Below the pieces are notes generated by a model that saw nothing but the letters and a program-made list of their open reading frames with translations, was not told where the DNA came from and did no database searches. The translations under genes were made by a program, and so were the position numbers. A DNA stretch of 64,000 nt, from the NCBI RefSeq assembly GCF_900129905.1, contig NZ_FQXG01000006.1:206580-270579 (forward strand). The letters are read 5' to 3'. The DNA comes from Ferrimonas marina (lineage in GTDB: Bacteria > Pseudomonadota > Gammaproteobacteria > Enterobacterales > Shewanellaceae). Shown here in pieces: positions 41,671 through 51,992 of this stretch. The number at the start of each line of letters is the position of its first letter. Position 1 is the stretch's first letter.

Positions 41671-43077
41671 ATGGATCTCTTTGTCCTTGCCAACGTACTC
41701 GTGATGTTGGCGCTGTTCGCCCTGCTCTACAAGATGCAGCGTGATCACGTGAAGTTTACCCGCCGGGTGTTTGTGGCCCTGGGCCTGGGTGTGGCCTACG
41801 GCGCCCTGCTGCAATGGATCTACGGCGCGGGTTCGGCCACCATCGCCGGCTCCATCGAGTACTTCGACATCGCCGGCCGCGGCTATGTGCAGTTGCTGCG
41901 GATGATCATCGTGCCGCTGGTGATGGTGTCGATCATCAGCGCCATCCTCAAGCTCAAGGACGGCGAGTCGCTGGGTAAGATCAGCGCCCTGACCATCGGT
42001 GTGCTGCTGGGCACCGTGGCCATCGCCGGCTTTATCGGCTTCGCCGTGGCCCACCTGTTCGGCCTGACCGCCGAGGGCCTGGTGGAAGGGGGCCGAGAGG
42101 CGCAGCGGGCGGCGGATCTGCTGGCCCGTGAGAACACCGCCCAGGGGATCTCCATCGCCAAGACCCTGGTGGACGTGATCCCGGCCAACCCCTTCCTGGA
42201 CATGACCGGTGCCCGCGATACCTCGATCATCTCGGTGGTGATCTTCTCCGCCTTTATTGGGGTCGCCGCCCTGGGGGTCAACAAGAAGCAGCCGGAGCTG
42301 GCGGCCAAGTTCGACAGCTTTATGCAGGTGGCCTACGCCATCGTGATGCGCATCGTTACCCTGGTGCTGCGTCTGACCCCCTATGGGGTACTGGCGCTGA
42401 TGACCAAGGTACTGGCCTCCTCCAACTTCAGCGACATCCTCAACCTGTTCAACTTTGTGCTGGCCTCCTATGTTGCCTTGATGCTGATGTTCCTGGTCCA
42501 CCTGGTGCTGGTGACCCTGGCCGGCGGCAACCCCTGGACCTACGTCAAGAAGGTGTGGCCGGTGCTGACCTTCGCCTTCACCAGTCGCTCCAGCGCCGCC
42601 ACCATTCCGCTGACGGTACAGACCCAGACCCGTCAGCTGGGGGTACCGGATGGCGTGGCCAACTTTGCCGCCTCCTTTGGGGCCACCATTGGCCAGAACG
42701 GTTGCGCCGGGATCTACCCCGCCATGCTGGTGGTGATGGTAGCGCCGGTGATCGGCCTGGATGTGATGAGCCTGGAGTTCTTCGCTACCCTGATCGCGGT
42801 GATCGTGGTGGGCTCCTTCGGGGTGGCCGGCGTGGGTGGCGGTGCCACCTTTGCCGCCCTGATCGTGTTCTCTGCCCTGGGCCTGCCCAATGAGGCTATC
42901 GCCCTGATTGGCCTGCTGATCTCCATTGAGCCGCTGATCGACATGGGCCGCACCGCGCTGAACGTCAACGGCGCCATCACCTCGGGCTTTGTCACCAGCC
43001 GGGTGCTGGGCCAGACCGATATGGCGGTGTACGAAAGCCAGCAGGAGCTGGAGCTGGATATGGAGTCGGTGTCCTGA
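41671..43077 (+). CDS. tcyP: Cystine/dicarboxylate-type sodium symporter, TcyP-like
   Basis: A 468-residue DAACS-family transporter with about eight to nine membrane segments and the family landmarks GYVQLLRMIIVPLVMVSIISAI, AFTSRSSAATIPLTVQ (the serine-rich re-entrant loop) and GQNGCAGIYPAML. Length and N-terminus (LANVLVMLALFALLYKMQRDHVKFTRRVFVALGLGV) resemble YdjN/TcyP, the L-cystine importer. Substrate is inferred. It is followed by a terminator and then a CoA-disulfide-reductase-like gene, another thiol-related function. Confidence 0.88.
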   Translation: MDLFVLANVLVMLALFALLYKMQRDHVKFTRRVFVALGLGVAYGALLQWIYGAGSATIAGSIEYFDIAGRGYVQLLRMIIVPLVMVSIISAILKLKDGESLGKISALTIGVLLGTVAIAGFIGFAVAHLFGLTAEGLVEGGREAQRAADLLARENTAQGISIAKTLVDVIPANPFLDMTGARDTSIISVVIFSAFIGVAALGVNKKQPELAAKFDSFMQVAYAIVMRIVTLVLRLTPYGVLALMTKVLASSNFSDILNLFNFVLASYVALMLMFLVHLVLVTLAGGNPWTYVKKVWPVLTFAFTSRSSAATIPLTVQTQTRQLGVPDGVANFAASFGATIGQNGCAGIYPAMLVVMVAPVIGLDVMSLEFFATLIAVIVVGSFGVAGVGGGATFAALIVFSALGLPNEAIALIGLLISIEPLIDMGRTALNVNGAITSGFVTSRVLGQTDMAVYESQQELELDMESVS

Positions 43078-43095
43078 GCCGCACCGAACGAATGC

Positions 43096-43123
43096 CGGGC
43101 CGCACCTTGCGGCCCGTTTTGTT
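43096..43123 (+). terminator. Terminator after tcyP
   Basis: CGGGCCGC-ACCTT-GCGGCCCG followed by TTTTGTT. Confidence 0.85.
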
Positions 43124-43149
43124 GAACAGATGACTGAGAAGAGCAAGCT

Positions 43150-44484
43150 ATGAAGATCCTGATCATCGGTGCCGAGGCCGCCGGCATGAGCGCCGCTGCC
43201 AAGGCCCGCCGCCTGGCCCCAGAGGCTCAGATCACCGTGTTGGAGCAGAGCGAGATCGTCTCCTTTGGTGCCTGTGGCCTGCCCTATTTTGTTGGCGGCT
43301 TCTTTGATGAGCCCGGCTACATGGCGGAGCGCAGCGTCGAGCAGTTCCAGGCCAGTGGCATTGATCTGCGCACCGGCCACCGGGTCGAGCGGGTCGACGC
43401 CGAAGCCCAGCGGGTTAGGGTGCGGGTGCTGGCCAGCGACGAGCAGTTCGAGCTTGAGTACGACCGATTGATGATCGCCACCGGCGCCTCGGTGGTACGC
43501 CCCCCCATTGCCGGGCTGGACAAGGAGCGGGTCTACTTCCTCAAGACCATGGCCGATGGCCTGGCGCTGCGGGACTGGGTGGCTAAGCCCCGGATCCAGG
43601 AGGTGGTGGTGATCGGTGCCGGTTACATCGGCCTTGAAGTGGTCGAAGCGATGCACAAGCAGGGCAAGCGGGTGCGACTGATTGAGCTGGCGGACCGGGT
43701 GCTGGCGGAATCCTTCGATGCGGAGATCTCCGAGCAGGTGCAGGCCGAGCTGGCCCGCCAGGGGATCGCCGTGCACCTAGCCGAAGCGGTGACCGAGTTG
43801 GTGGGTGAGGATGGGGTGACCGAGGTTGTGACCGATCAGGGCCGCTACCCGGCGGATCTGGTCGTGGTGGCCACCGGGGTGAAACCCAATACCGACTTCC
43901 TGGCGGACACCGGTATCCGAACCCTGGCCAACGGCGCCCTGGTGATCGACGACCAGGGCCGTACCAGTCTGGAGCAGGTTTATGCCGCCGGCGATTGCGC
44001 TACCGTACCTCATCGGGTGCGCCAGCAGGATGTCTACATCCCGTTGGCCACCACTGCCAACAAGCTGGGCCGGATGATCGGCGAGAACCTCACCGGTGCC
44101 AACAAGCGCTTTGCCGGCACCCTGGGCAGCGCTGCGGTCAAGGTGATGGGGATCGAAGCGGGGCGCACCGGCATCAGCGAGCGGGAGGCTCAGCAGCTGG
44201 GCTGGGCGGTCAAGACCGTGGTGATCCGCGACAAGAACACCACCAACTACGTGCCGGACCAGGCGGACATCCTGGTCAAGCTGGTGTACGACGGCGACAG
44301 CAAGCGGATCCTGGGGGGACAGCTGGTGGGCGGCAGCGGTGCGGTGCTGCGGGTGGACACCTTGGCGGCGGCCATCCAGGGGGAGATGACCACCGAGCAG
44401 CTGGGTATGCTGGATCTCTGTTACGCGCCGCCGTTTGCGCGAACCTGGGACGCCTTGAACGTGGCGGGCAACGTCGCAAAGTAA
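43150..44484 (+). CDS. CoA-disulfide reductase / NADH oxidase family flavoprotein
   Basis: A 444-residue FAD-dependent pyridine nucleotide-disulfide oxidoreductase. The N-terminal FAD motif is IIGAEAAGMSAAAKARR; the redox cysteine is in SFGACGLPYFVGG (about C41), the single-cysteine type of CoA-disulfide reductases; the NAD motif is VVIGAGYIGLEVVEAMHKQGK; the second FAD motif is VYAAGDCATVPH. No C-terminal rhodanese domain. Possible activities include CoA-disulfide, polysulfide or oxygen reduction. Independent transcript flanked by terminators. Confidence 0.88.
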   Translation: MKILIIGAEAAGMSAAAKARRLAPEAQITVLEQSEIVSFGACGLPYFVGGFFDEPGYMAERSVEQFQASGIDLRTGHRVERVDAEAQRVRVRVLASDEQFELEYDRLMIATGASVVRPPIAGLDKERVYFLKTMADGLALRDWVAKPRIQEVVVIGAGYIGLEVVEAMHKQGKRVRLIELADRVLAESFDAEISEQVQAELARQGIAVHLAEAVTELVGEDGVTEVVTDQGRYPADLVVVATGVKPNTDFLADTGIRTLANGALVIDDQGRTSLEQVYAAGDCATVPHRVRQQDVYIPLATTANKLGRMIGENLTGANKRFAGTLGSAAVKVMGIEAGRTGISEREAQQLGWAVKTVVIRDKNTTNYVPDQADILVKLVYDGDSKRILGGQLVGGSGAVLRVDTLAAAIQGEMTTEQLGMLDLCYAPPFARTWDALNVAGNVAK

Positions 44485-44493
44485 GATAGAACG

Positions 44494-44527
44494 CAAAAAG
44501 CCGGGGGCCATGTCCCCGGCTTTTTTG
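44494..44527. terminator. Bidirectional terminator
   Basis: GCCGGGG and CCCCGGC (44500-44520) with A-run before and T-run after, between two convergent genes. Confidence 0.9.
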
Positions 44528-44540
44528 TGAAACAAACAGA

Positions 44541-44894
44541 TTATTGAACGGCGCTGCCACCGATGATGATGGTTTTGTTCTCGTTGCGGGCCAGATCGGT
44601 GATGTTCACCTTGGCCTTGGTCCGGCTGTGGCGGTTGAGGCGATCCACCACCCGCTGGTCGTCGTTGTAGCGTGCCGCGAAGAAGTTGATCGGCTCATCG
44701 TTGCAGGCGATACCGCGGGCGATGCTCTGCAGCTTGTAGCCGGAGCGGTCGATGGCGACGTTCATCTGCAGGGTGTTGGCGGTGGCCGCGGCCATGCACA
44801 GCTTGGTTTCACGGCTGTTGTCAGCGGCAACAAATTCGGTGGCGCCAACGGTGGTGGTCATCAGTACGGCAGAGGCGAGCAGCAGGGTTTTCAT
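44541..44894 (-). CDS. DUF3718-type secreted protein
   Basis: A 117-residue protein with signal peptide MKTLLLASAVLMTTTVGA. The mature sequence FVAADNSRETKLCMAAATANTLQM and IARGIACNDEPINFFAARY has two cysteines and matches the small DUF3718 family of Shewanella-like bacteria. GAGGAACGCCCC precedes the ATG at 44894. Function unknown. Confidence 0.75.
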   Translation of the reverse strand: MKTLLLASAVLMTTTVGATEFVAADNSRETKLCMAAATANTLQMNVAIDRSGYKLQSIARGIACNDEPINFFAARYNDDQRVVDRLNRHSRTKAKVNITDLARNENKTIIIGGSAVQ

Positions 44895-45126
44895 GGGGCG
44901 TTCCTCGGTCAGTGAGTCGATGCCCATCAAGCATGGAGGGTCTGCGCCAGGAAGCTGTTAGCGGGGTATGTGTGGATGTAACCAGCTGCGAGGCACCAAA
45001 GCGGTGCGATTGCCGGGAGAGCCCGCAATTCATGGGGTTGAGTGAAATGTGACCAGATTGACATACATATGCAGTCACAGCCGGAAACAGTTCGACATAT
45101 TTTCGTGCTGGGCCAGCCACAAAAAA
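44895..45126. other. Intergenic stretch before the DUF3718 gene
   Basis: No gene is seen. It presumably holds the promoter of the DUF3718 gene on the minus strand. Nothing else stands out. Confidence 0.5.
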
Positions 45127-45150
45127 ACACGCCCGAGGGCGTGTTTTTTC
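45120..45150. terminator. Bidirectional terminator
   Basis: ACACGCCC-GA-GGGCGTGT flanked by seven A and six T. Confidence 0.92.
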
Positions 45151-45170
45151 TGTCGATTGCCGGCTGAAAA

Positions 45171-45725
45171 TCAGCGGGCGTGGAGGATCTTGAACAGATC
45201 GTGCTCCAGGGTCACCTCGGGGGATTCGACGATGCGACCCACCTCTTCACCGCCCTGGTGCACCAGCACGGTGGGGATGCGCTGGAAGTCGTAGGCAGCA
45301 GCCAGGCCTTCCGGATCGGTGCGGCTGCGATCGATGCCGATGTACTTCACGCTGATGTGCGGGTTGTTGGCCTGCTCCAGGATCTTGGCCAGGCGCGGGG
45401 TTTCGCGGTGGCAGTCTGGGCACCAGGTACCGACAATCACCACCAGCTCGGTGGGGGTGGTGATCTTCTGCAGCGCCGCCACCAGGGTGGCATCCGGCTG
45501 GTAGCTGGCAAAGTTGTCGTCGTAGCCGGGCTGTTGACGCAGATCGTCGAAGCCCAGTTCACCGGTCAGGATCACTTCCTTCTTTTCCTCTTGCTGGTCG
45601 CAGGTGGCGAACAGGCCACCTTGCGCGTTGTCTTCAAAGCCGCAGCCGCCTTTGCTCTCTTCGTCGGCGTGGGCCGGCATCATAAAGAGGGGGGCGATGA
45701 CCGCCGCCAACAGGGCCTTTTTCAT
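45171..45725 (-). CDS. Periplasmic thioredoxin-fold protein
   Basis: A 184-residue exported protein with signal peptide MKKALLAAVIAPLFMMPAHA. After a charged linker, the thioredoxin fold carries VVIVGTWCPDCHRETPRLAKIL with a CPDC active site (about residue 100) and the cis-proline segment FQRIPTVLVHQGGEE. An extra N-terminal cysteine pair (GGCGFEDN and ATCDQQ) is present. A thiol-disulfide reductase or oxidase in the envelope is likely; partner unknown. Confidence 0.85.
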   Translation of the reverse strand: MKKALLAAVIAPLFMMPAHADEESKGGCGFEDNAQGGLFATCDQQEEKKEVILTGELGFDDLRQQPGYDDNFASYQPDATLVAALQKITTPTELVVIVGTWCPDCHRETPRLAKILEQANNPHISVKYIGIDRSRTDPEGLAAAYDFQRIPTVLVHQGGEEVGRIVESPEVTLEHDLFKILHAR

Positions 45726-45834
45726 TATTACTCCTAATCACACACAGTGTTTAGCGCAGTATGACCGCTTCACACAGAATAAGATGCCGCCAGGATCCCA
45801 CAACGGGGCGCCGGGCGGCGAAGCCAAGAGGGGC

Positions 45835-46887
<1,053 letters not shown>

Positions 46888-46921
46888 TTAGCAAAATGCG
46901 GTTTCTGTAAAACGCGCTGGC

Positions 46922-47704
46922 TCACAAAGGAAACAGTTGGTTGACGTTGATTTCGCATTGGCGACACAAGGCCTCATAGGGTTCATCGCGCAGCTCGGCG
47001 ACAACACGGGCAATGTGGGGCAGGTAGGCTGGCTCGTTGCGGCTGCTTTTTGGCTTAGGCTTTAGGTCGCGAGGCAGCAGGTAGGGGGCGTCGGTTTCCA
47101 GCAGCAGGCGGTGGGGGGGGATCTGGGTCACCAGTTGGCGCAGCTCGGTGCCGCGACGCTCATCGCAGACCCAGCCGGTGATGCCGATGTGCAGGTCCAG
47201 CGCCAGGGCGCCGGCCAGCTCGTCGGCGTTGCCGGTGAAGCAGTGCAGTACTGCCCCAGGCAGGGCATCGCGCACCTCGGCCAGCATCGGCAGAAAATCC
47301 TGGTAGGCCTCGCGGCAGTGCAGCAGCACCGGCATCCCCAGCTCTGCCGCCAGGGCTAACTGGGCGGCGAAGGCGTTGCGCTGGGCCGCCGGGGGCGAGT
47401 AGTTGCGGTTGTAGTCCAGGCCACACTCGCCGACGGCGATCACCTGGGGCTGGGCCAGTAGTGGCCGCAGCTGGGCTGCGCTCTGCTCGTCCCACTCACT
47501 GGCATGGTGGGGGTGGACCCCGGCGGTGCTGAACAGGCCATCCCACTGCTGAGCCAGGGTCAGGCATTGCTCGGACTCCGCCAGATCGCTGCCGATCAAC
47601 AACTGACGGTTCACTCCGGCGGCGCGGGCCCGGTGGATCACCTCGTCACGGTCGCGATCGAAGCGAGGCCCGGCCAGGTTAACCGCAATGTCAGTGAGGC
47701 TCAT
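46922..47704 (-). CDS. tatD: TatD-family metal-dependent hydrolase
   Basis: A 260-residue TIM-barrel hydrolase: [17 protein letters not shown] at the N-terminus replaces the usual [43 protein letters not shown] and [12 protein letters not shown] are the metal and catalytic segments of TatD deoxyribonuclease. TatD is linked to tatABC by position, with no role in export. Its start overlaps the stop of the upstream gene (ATGA). Confidence 0.94.
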   Translation of the reverse strand: MSLTDIAVNLAGPRFDRDRDEVIHRARAAGVNRQLLIGSDLAESEQCLTLAQQWDGLFSTAGVHPHHASEWDEQSAAQLRPLLAQPQVIAVGECGLDYNRNYSPPAAQRNAFAAQLALAAELGMPVLLHCREAYQDFLPMLAEVRDALPGAVLHCFTGNADELAGALALDLHIGITGWVCDERRGTELRQLVTQIPPHRLLLETDAPYLLPRDLKPKPKSSRNEPAYLPHIARVVAELRDEPYEALCRQCEINVNQLFPL

Positions 47705-48282
47705 TGGACCCGTTTGACCCGGGTGCTGCTGTTGCTGCCCTCACGCTTGAGCATAAAGGAGCCGAGCGAGCCTTTGCTGATCACCACCTCCTGATCGGCC
47801 TTGAGGCGGAAGCGCTTGGACTCGGTCTGGCGCCAGCGCTGGCCGTTATCCAGGGTGACGGTCCATTTGCCGTAGGGATCGGTGCTGACTTCCGCCACCC
47901 GGGCACTGATGGCGTCGGGGGTGTGGTCGACCGCCTGGGCCTCGAAGCCAAATTCGGTCTGCGGGCTGGCCTGAGGGGCCGGGCTCACCGGGGCTACCGG
48001 CGCGACAGCAACGGCCGCTGGTGCTGCCGGGTCCGGCTCGGGCTGGATGGATTGGGCCTTGGGGGTGCTGTCCGGCGTGCCGCTGACCTGGGTAATGCTG
48101 TCAAAGCAGAGCAGCCGGTCGAGTTGGTCCTGCTGGGCCTGGCACTGGCTGATGGCGGACGCGATCTGGTCATAGCAGGCCAGACGGGCCTTGGGATCGG
48201 TCTGCTCGGCGCAGCCGAAGGTGGTGGCAAAAGCGCCACTGCTGAGCAGCAGTGGCGCTAGTAATAATGGGGTACGACGCAT
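47701..48282 (-). CDS. Exported protein of unknown function between tatC and tatD
   Basis: A 193-residue protein with a signal peptide ([19 protein letters not shown]). Four cysteines fall in [39 protein letters not shown] (about 22-60). A proline/alanine-rich middle (about 70-110) is followed by a domain with [44 protein letters not shown], an SH3-like pattern seen in Shewanella proteins. AAGGAGG before ATG 48282 partly lies in a hairpin with the tatC end. Confidence 0.75.
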   Translation of the reverse strand: MRRTPLLLAPLLLSSGAFATTFGCAEQTDPKARLACYDQIASAISQCQAQQDQLDRLLCFDSITQVSGTPDSTPKAQSIQPEPDPAAPAAVAVAPVAPVSPAPQASPQTEFGFEAQAVDHTPDAISARVAEVSTDPYGKWTVTLDNGQRWRQTESKRFRLKADQEVVISKGSLGSFMLKREGSNSSTRVKRVQ

Positions 48283-48289
48283 AATCCCT

Positions 48290-48311
48290 CCTTGGGCTGA
48301 CCAGCCCAAGG
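48290..48311 (-). promoter_or_regulatory. Hairpin covering the ribosome site after tatC
   Basis: CCTTGGGCTG and CAGCCCAAGG form a perfect 10-base stem with a 2-base loop. On the minus strand the downstream arm contains the AAGG of the AAGGAGG ribosome site for the gene at 48282, while tatC stops only six bases before the hairpin, so translation may require ribosomes finishing tatC. Confidence 0.55.
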
Positions 48312-48317
48312 CTGGCA

Positions 48318-49052
48318 TTACTCGGCGTCGTCTTCGTCCTGTTTAGGGCTGTAGATCCGGGCGAACAGCAATCCCACCTCAAACAGCAGCAGCATGGGAA
48401 CCGCCAGCATGGTTTGGGAGATTACGTCCGGCGGAGTCAGGGCCATGCCAATGACGAAGGCGCCGACAACGATGTATGGACGTTTGGACTTGAGGCTCTC
48501 CACCGTGGTGGCGCCGGTCCAGCACAGCAACAGTACCGCGATCGGGATCTCAAATGCCAGCCCGAAGGCGAAGAACAGCTTGAGCACAAAGTTGAGGTAG
48601 CTGTTGATGTCCGTCGCCACCTGCACCCCTTCCGGTGCCACGCTGGTAAAGAAGCCAAACACCACGGGGAATACCACGTAGTAGGCAAAGGCGATACCGG
48701 CGTAGAACAGCACGCTGCTGGAGGCCAGCAGGGGCATGATCATCCGCTTCTCATGTTTGTACAGGCCCGGCGCGACAAAGGCCCAGATCTGGTACAGCAC
48801 GTAGGGGATGGCGATGAAGAAGGAGACCACCAGGGTCAGCTTGAACGGGGCGAAGAAGGGCGACGCCACGTCGGTCGCGATCATCGAGCTGCTCTCCGGC
48901 ATCACTGACAGCAGTGGCTGGGAGAGGTAGTGATAGATGTCGTTGGACCAGTAGGCCAGGGCAAAAAACACCACAAACACCGAGCCCAGGGCGCGCATCA
49001 GCCGCGTCCTCAGCTCCATCAAGTGGCTGATCAACGGTTGTTGTTCGGACAT
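48318..49052 (-). CDS. tatC: Twin-arginine translocase subunit TatC
   Basis: A 244-residue membrane protein with six helices. MSEQQPLISHLMELRTRLMRAL carries the conserved HLxELRxRL, and FxxP/PPD elements are seen in LTPPDVISQTMLAVP. It recognises twin-arginine signals and is required for exporting FdhA1, FdhA2, FdhX1, FdhX2 and IorB encoded elsewhere in this window. Two bases after tatB. Confidence 0.97.
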   Translation of the reverse strand: MSEQQPLISHLMELRTRLMRALGSVFVVFFALAYWSNDIYHYLSQPLLSVMPESSSMIATDVASPFFAPFKLTLVVSFFIAIPYVLYQIWAFVAPGLYKHEKRMIMPLLASSSVLFYAGIAFAYYVVFPVVFGFFTSVAPEGVQVATDINSYLNFVLKLFFAFGLAFEIPIAVLLLCWTGATTVESLKSKRPYIVVGAFVIGMALTPPDVISQTMLAVPMLLLFEVGLLFARIYSPKQDEDDAE

Positions 49053-49054
49053 AG

Positions 49055-49438
49055 TTACTCTTTGGTCTGGGCGCTTTCCGGCTTGGCGGCCGGCTCGCTC
49101 TGCTCGGCGGCAGGGGCCGAGTCAGTCGTCGATGCAGCGTTGGCCTCGTAAGGGCGGGTCACGGACTGGGCCGCGTCCCTCAGTTCCTGGATGGACTTTT
49201 GCAGATCCGGGTCCAGGTCTTTCAAGCCCTTGGATTCGGCCTTCTTCAGGTCCGCTTGCAGCTGCTCAATCTTGAGCTCCTGCTCCAGTTCGGTCTTGAC
49301 CGAGCCGGCCATCCGTTTGATGGCGCGGATCCAGCCTGAGACGGTGCGCACCGCCACAGGCAGTCGCTCCGGGCCCAGCACAATCAGACCCAAAGCGGCG
49401 ATGACGATCAGTTCGAAAAAGCCGAATCCATCGAGCAT
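49055..49438 (-). CDS. tatB: Twin-arginine translocase subunit TatB
   Basis: A 127-residue protein with one N-terminal helix, [28 protein letters not shown], bearing the GPERLP signature of TatB, then an amphipathic helix and a charged, disordered tail. It links TatC to cargo. Three bases after tatA. Confidence 0.96.
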   Translation of the reverse strand: MLDGFGFFELIVIAALGLIVLGPERLPVAVRTVSGWIRAIKRMAGSVKTELEQELKIEQLQADLKKAESKGLKDLDPDLQKSIQELRDAAQSVTRPYEANAASTTDSAPAAEQSEPAAKPESAQTKE

Positions 49439-49441
49439 GGC

Positions 49442-49663
49442 TTATGCCTGTTCTTTGTTTTTCTGCTCGGTGGTGGTGCGCTCGGCTTTGTCGCCGTCTT
49501 CCAGCGCCTTCTTGTCAGCGGCTTCCTCGTCGGACATCGCCTTCTTGAAGCCTTTCACGGCGCCACCCAGGTCGCCGCCGATGCCACGCAGTTTCTTGGT
49601 GCCGAACAGCAGTACGACGATCAATGCAACAATCAGCAGTTGCCAGATACCAAAATTACCCAT
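49442..49663 (-). CDS. tatA: Twin-arginine translocase subunit TatA
   Basis: A 73-residue pore subunit: membrane helix [39 protein letters not shown] with the FGTKKLR hinge and glycine-rich amphipathic helix. First gene of tatABC; it follows ubiB by 73 bases on the same strand. Confidence 0.97.
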   Translation of the reverse strand: MGNFGIWQLLIVALIVVLLFGTKKLRGIGGDLGGAVKGFKKAMSDEEAADKKALEDGDKAERTTTEQKNKEQA

Positions 49664-49736
49664 GTTGTGTCCCCGTGTGTCGGTGTTTTCCCGCCGCGAT
49701 GGGCCGCAGGAATAAGGTTCAGTGTACCGCTAGTCG

Positions 49737-51371
49737 TTACGGTTTCCTAATCTGCCAGCTCACTAGCCAAGCCAGGATACCTAAACAAAATAGGGTGGCA
49801 GAGGGCCAGATTGTAACGGTTTTACCGAGCAAGATTGTGCTTGAGATCACCAAAACACCGCCGCCCCATAAGAACAGGCTGCTGGTGTGCTGTCGGCGAC
49901 GCTCCAGGATGTAGCGGTTCAGAACCTGTCCAGGGTTGGCCAGCAGGTTGCGGCCCAGGATCAGGTTCTCATGGAGCAGCTCGGGCAGCTCCGGCAGTTG
50001 TTCGGACAGCCTCGGCGCCACCTCTTTCCAGCGCTTGAGCTGGGCCTGGGGGCTGTGCTGCTCGGTCATCCACTGCTCCAGGAAGGGCTTGGCGGTGGCC
50101 CACAGGTCGAGCTCCGGATAGAGCTGGCGGCCCAGTCCTTCGATGTAGAGCAGGGTCTTCTCCAGCAGCACCAGCTGGGGCTTCACCACCATGCCGAACT
50201 CGTGTGCGGTGCGGAACAGCGACACCAGCACGTGGCCGAAGCTGATCTCCGACAGCGGCTTGTTTTCCAGTGGCTGGAACACCTGGCGCAGGGCAAACTC
50301 GAACTCCGCCAGGTCGGCACTGGCGTCGACCCAGCCGGTGGAGAGGAAGATCTGGGCCAGCTGACGGTAGTCGTGGTTGAAGAAGGCCAGGAAGATGGCG
50401 GCCATGTCGCGCTTGTCCTGCTCGGACAGGCGGCCGACGATGCCACAATCGATGCCGATGTAGTAGGGATCCTCCGGGTGCTCGCGGGCAACGAAGATGT
50501 TGCCCGGATGCATGTCGGCATGGAAGAAGTTATCGCGGAAGACCTGGGTAAAGAACACCTCTACCCCACGCTCCGCCAGGCGCTTCATATTGGTGCCTTG
50601 GGCCTTTAGGGCGGGGATGTCGGTCACTGGGATGCCGTCGATCCGCTCCATCACCATCAGGTCGCGGTGGTTGAACTGGGGGAACACCTCGGGCACGTAG
50701 AGGGCATCGGAGCCCTCGAAGTTGACCCGCAGTTGACGGGCGTTGTCCGCCTCTCGCACCAGGTCGAGCTCCGCCAGGATGGTGCGACGGTAGTCGGCCA
50801 CCACCTCCGGCGCGTGCAGGCGCTGGCCGTGGCGGCTGCTGGCCACCAGTTTGGCGCCCCACTCCATCAGGCTCAGATCTGAGCGGATGGTTTGCTCGAT
50901 GCCCGGTCGGATCACCTTGAGCACCACCGCCTGACCGTCGGATTTGAGCCGGGCGGTGTGGATCTGCGCCACCGAGGCGGACGCCAGCGGGGTGGCATCA
51001 AAATCGTCGAAGGCCTCTTCGATGGGGTGGCCCAGGGCCGCCTCGATGCGCTCGATGGCCAGCTGAGAGTCGAACGGTGGCACCTGGTCCTGCAGCAGTG
51101 CCAGGGCATCGGCCAACTCATCCGGTAGCAGATCCCGCCGGGTGGAAAGCATCTGGCCGAACTTGATGAACACCGGCCCCAGGCTCTGCAGCGCCAGCTT
51201 GAGCCGCTGGGCCACCGGGGCTTGTGCTTGCTGGCGAGGAAAGCACACCAGGGCACGATCCAGCAGGCGCAGCAGGGTAGGTTGGCGCTCGGCAGGGAGC
51301 AGATCGATCAGCTGATATTGGCGTAGCACCTTGAGGATGGTGAAGCCACGCCGCAGGGCGCGCCAACTCAT
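49737..51371 (-). CDS. ubiB: Ubiquinone biosynthesis protein kinase-like UbiB
   Basis: A 544-residue atypical kinase-like protein. The KxGQ region GPVFIKFGQMLSTRRDLLP and the alanine-rich loop PLASASVAQIHTARLKSDGQAVVLKV mark the UbiB/ADCK fold; the catalytic segment is DNFFHADMHPGNIF, and two C-terminal membrane helices anchor it. Needed for ubiquinone synthesis. Its start overlaps ubiJ by 4 bases. Confidence 0.97.
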   Translation of the reverse strand: MSWRALRRGFTILKVLRQYQLIDLLPAERQPTLLRLLDRALVCFPRQQAQAPVAQRLKLALQSLGPVFIKFGQMLSTRRDLLPDELADALALLQDQVPPFDSQLAIERIEAALGHPIEEAFDDFDATPLASASVAQIHTARLKSDGQAVVLKVIRPGIEQTIRSDLSLMEWGAKLVASSRHGQRLHAPEVVADYRRTILAELDLVREADNARQLRVNFEGSDALYVPEVFPQFNHRDLMVMERIDGIPVTDIPALKAQGTNMKRLAERGVEVFFTQVFRDNFFHADMHPGNIFVAREHPEDPYYIGIDCGIVGRLSEQDKRDMAAIFLAFFNHDYRQLAQIFLSTGWVDASADLAEFEFALRQVFQPLENKPLSEISFGHVLVSLFRTAHEFGMVVKPQLVLLEKTLLYIEGLGRQLYPELDLWATAKPFLEQWMTEQHSPQAQLKRWKEVAPRLSEQLPELPELLHENLILGRNLLANPGQVLNRYILERRRQHTSSLFLWGGGVLVISSTILLGKTVTIWPSATLFCLGILAWLVSWQIRKP

Positions 51372-51970
51372 GACTTGGCCTCGCGCTGTTCGATCCTTTG
51401 TTGCAGCTGGATGACCCGCTGCGCCAGTTGCTCAACCTCGTCGCTGAAGTCGGCCATCTCGGCGCTGCCCGGGGCCAGGCGTAGCTCTTCCCGGGCCACT
51501 AGGGCGCCGTGCTGTGCCAGGCGCGAGCTTTGCTGCTGGCCGAAGGCGAACAGGCTCTTACCGAACTGGTCGATGCGGTGGGCCATGGCGTCCCCCACCA
51601 GGTGGCTTAACGGCGCGGCGAAATCCGGCTCGATCGCCCCCAGCAACTGGGCCAGCTTGCCCGCCAGGGCGGCATCGCCCTCCAGGGTCAATGCACCCTG
51701 CTTGACTAGGTCCGACAGGCTGTCGCCCTGACGCAGCTGCACCAGGGTCGCCATGCTCAGGGCCAGACGTGCCTGGGGGGCAGCCTCGTAGCGACTGTAG
51801 ACCTGGATCGGGTCACGCATGATCAGGTAAAGGGGAGTCTTCAGCTCGGTCAGCTCGAGCTGGACCACCTGGCCTTGCCATTGGGCCAGGGGGTGCTTGG
51901 AGGGGTGCTGCTTGAGCAGCTGCGCCAGGGCCGTCTCCAGCCCCGCCGCCATCAATGTTGCTATCCGCAT
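51368..51970 (-). CDS. ubiJ: Ubiquinone biosynthesis accessory factor UbiJ
   Basis: A 200-residue SCP2-domain protein: ALETALAQLLKQHP at the N-terminus, then LYLIMRDPIQVYSRYEAAPQARLALSMATLVQLRQGDSL of the lipid-binding SCP2 fold and a C-terminal coiled coil (DFSDEVEQLAQRVIQLQQRIEQREA). UbiJ organises the Ubi complex. It lies between ubiE and ubiB as in E. coli. Confidence 0.93.
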   Translation of the reverse strand: MRIATLMAAGLETALAQLLKQHPSKHPLAQWQGQVVQLELTELKTPLYLIMRDPIQVYSRYEAAPQARLALSMATLVQLRQGDSLSDLVKQGALTLEGDAALAGKLAQLLGAIEPDFAAPLSHLVGDAMAHRIDQFGKSLFAFGQQQSSRLAQHGALVAREELRLAPGSAEMADFSDEVEQLAQRVIQLQQRIEQREAKS

Positions 51971-51992
51971 CGCCTTCCTATTGGCTGGGGGA

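Noticed and set aside
41629-43776. 715-residue minus-strand frame opposite tcyP and the CoA-disulfide-reductase-like gene
   Set aside because: Composition is H/Q/G-rich with no domain; it is a shadow of two clear plus-strand genes.
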